From assembly GCA_946478765.1 (NCBI GenBank), contig CAMLDH010000205.1, positions 1-6,984 of the forward strand: DNA of 6,984 nt, given 5' to 3'. Position numbers and translations under genes: made by a program. A model generated the notes under the pieces. It was not told the DNA's origin. It saw nothing but the letters and a program-made list of their open reading frames with translations, and made no database searches. The stretch is from an uncultured Oxalobacteraceae bacterium (GTDB lineage: Bacteria; Pseudomonadota; Gammaproteobacteria; Burkholderiales; Burkholderiaceae). Below are positions 6,931-6,984 of this stretch, piece by piece; positions within the stretch are counted from its first letter, which is position 1, and each line of letters opens with the position of its first letter.

Positions 6931-6984
6931 ATCAGTGTGCGGGTGGTGCGGGTTGATTTGGGGTGCAGTGCAAGGCGCGAGGAG

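Noticed and set aside
1..6984. CRISPR arrays, tRNA/rRNA genes, insertion sequences, toxin-antitoxin or defence systems
   Set aside because: No regularly spaced repeats, RNA-gene signatures, transposase motifs or defence domains were seen. Coding sequence fills nearly the whole window with polysaccharide and LPS genes.

Overview
The window is a compact surface-polysaccharide locus. Six complete genes all lie on the minus strand, so transcription runs from position 6984 towards position 1. The protein families, the fairly high G+C at the distal end and a dispersed-repeat-like sequence at 1-46 suggest a betaproteobacterium, most likely Burkholderiales and perhaps the Oxalobacteraceae (Herminiimonas, Collimonas or Janthinobacterium type). 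That placement comes from family resemblance only, as no search could be run.

Layout in transcription order: (1) a GT2 glycosyltransferase of the RfbF/rhamnosyltransferase type (6930-5971); (2) a Wzx-like multipass polysaccharide flippase (about 5945-4422); (3) a second GT2 glycosyltransferase of the WbbL-like type (4432-3599); (4) a WecA/WbpL/MraY-family polyprenyl-phosphate sugar-1-phosphate transferase (3598-2504); (5) an AlgC/ManB-type phosphomannomutase/phosphoglucomutase (2504-1128); (6) LPS heptosyltransferase I, WaaC (1114-110). Positions 1-109 hold no gene and contain inverted-repeat sequence.

The genes fit one pathway. The mutase supplies hexose-1-phosphate for nucleotide-sugar synthesis. 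The WecA-like enzyme loads the first sugar phosphate onto undecaprenyl phosphate. The two GT2 enzymes extend the lipid-linked oligosaccharide at the cytoplasmic face, and the flippase moves it across the inner membrane. WaaC adds the first heptose to Kdo2-lipid A in the LPS inner core. No polymerase (Wzy), ligase (WaaL) or nucleotide-sugar synthesis gene other than the mutase is visible; these would have to lie outside the window.

The last five genes are packed extremely tightly (11-nt overlap, 0-nt gap, 1-nt TAATG overlap, 13-nt gap). The only larger break is between genes 1 and 2, where a terminator-like hairpin sits on the stop codon of gene 1. G+C is low around that junction and high in the mutase and waaC. 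I found no RNA gene, CRISPR array, insertion sequence or clearly new system. This is a recognisable O-antigen/LPS-core locus with several details worth checking.
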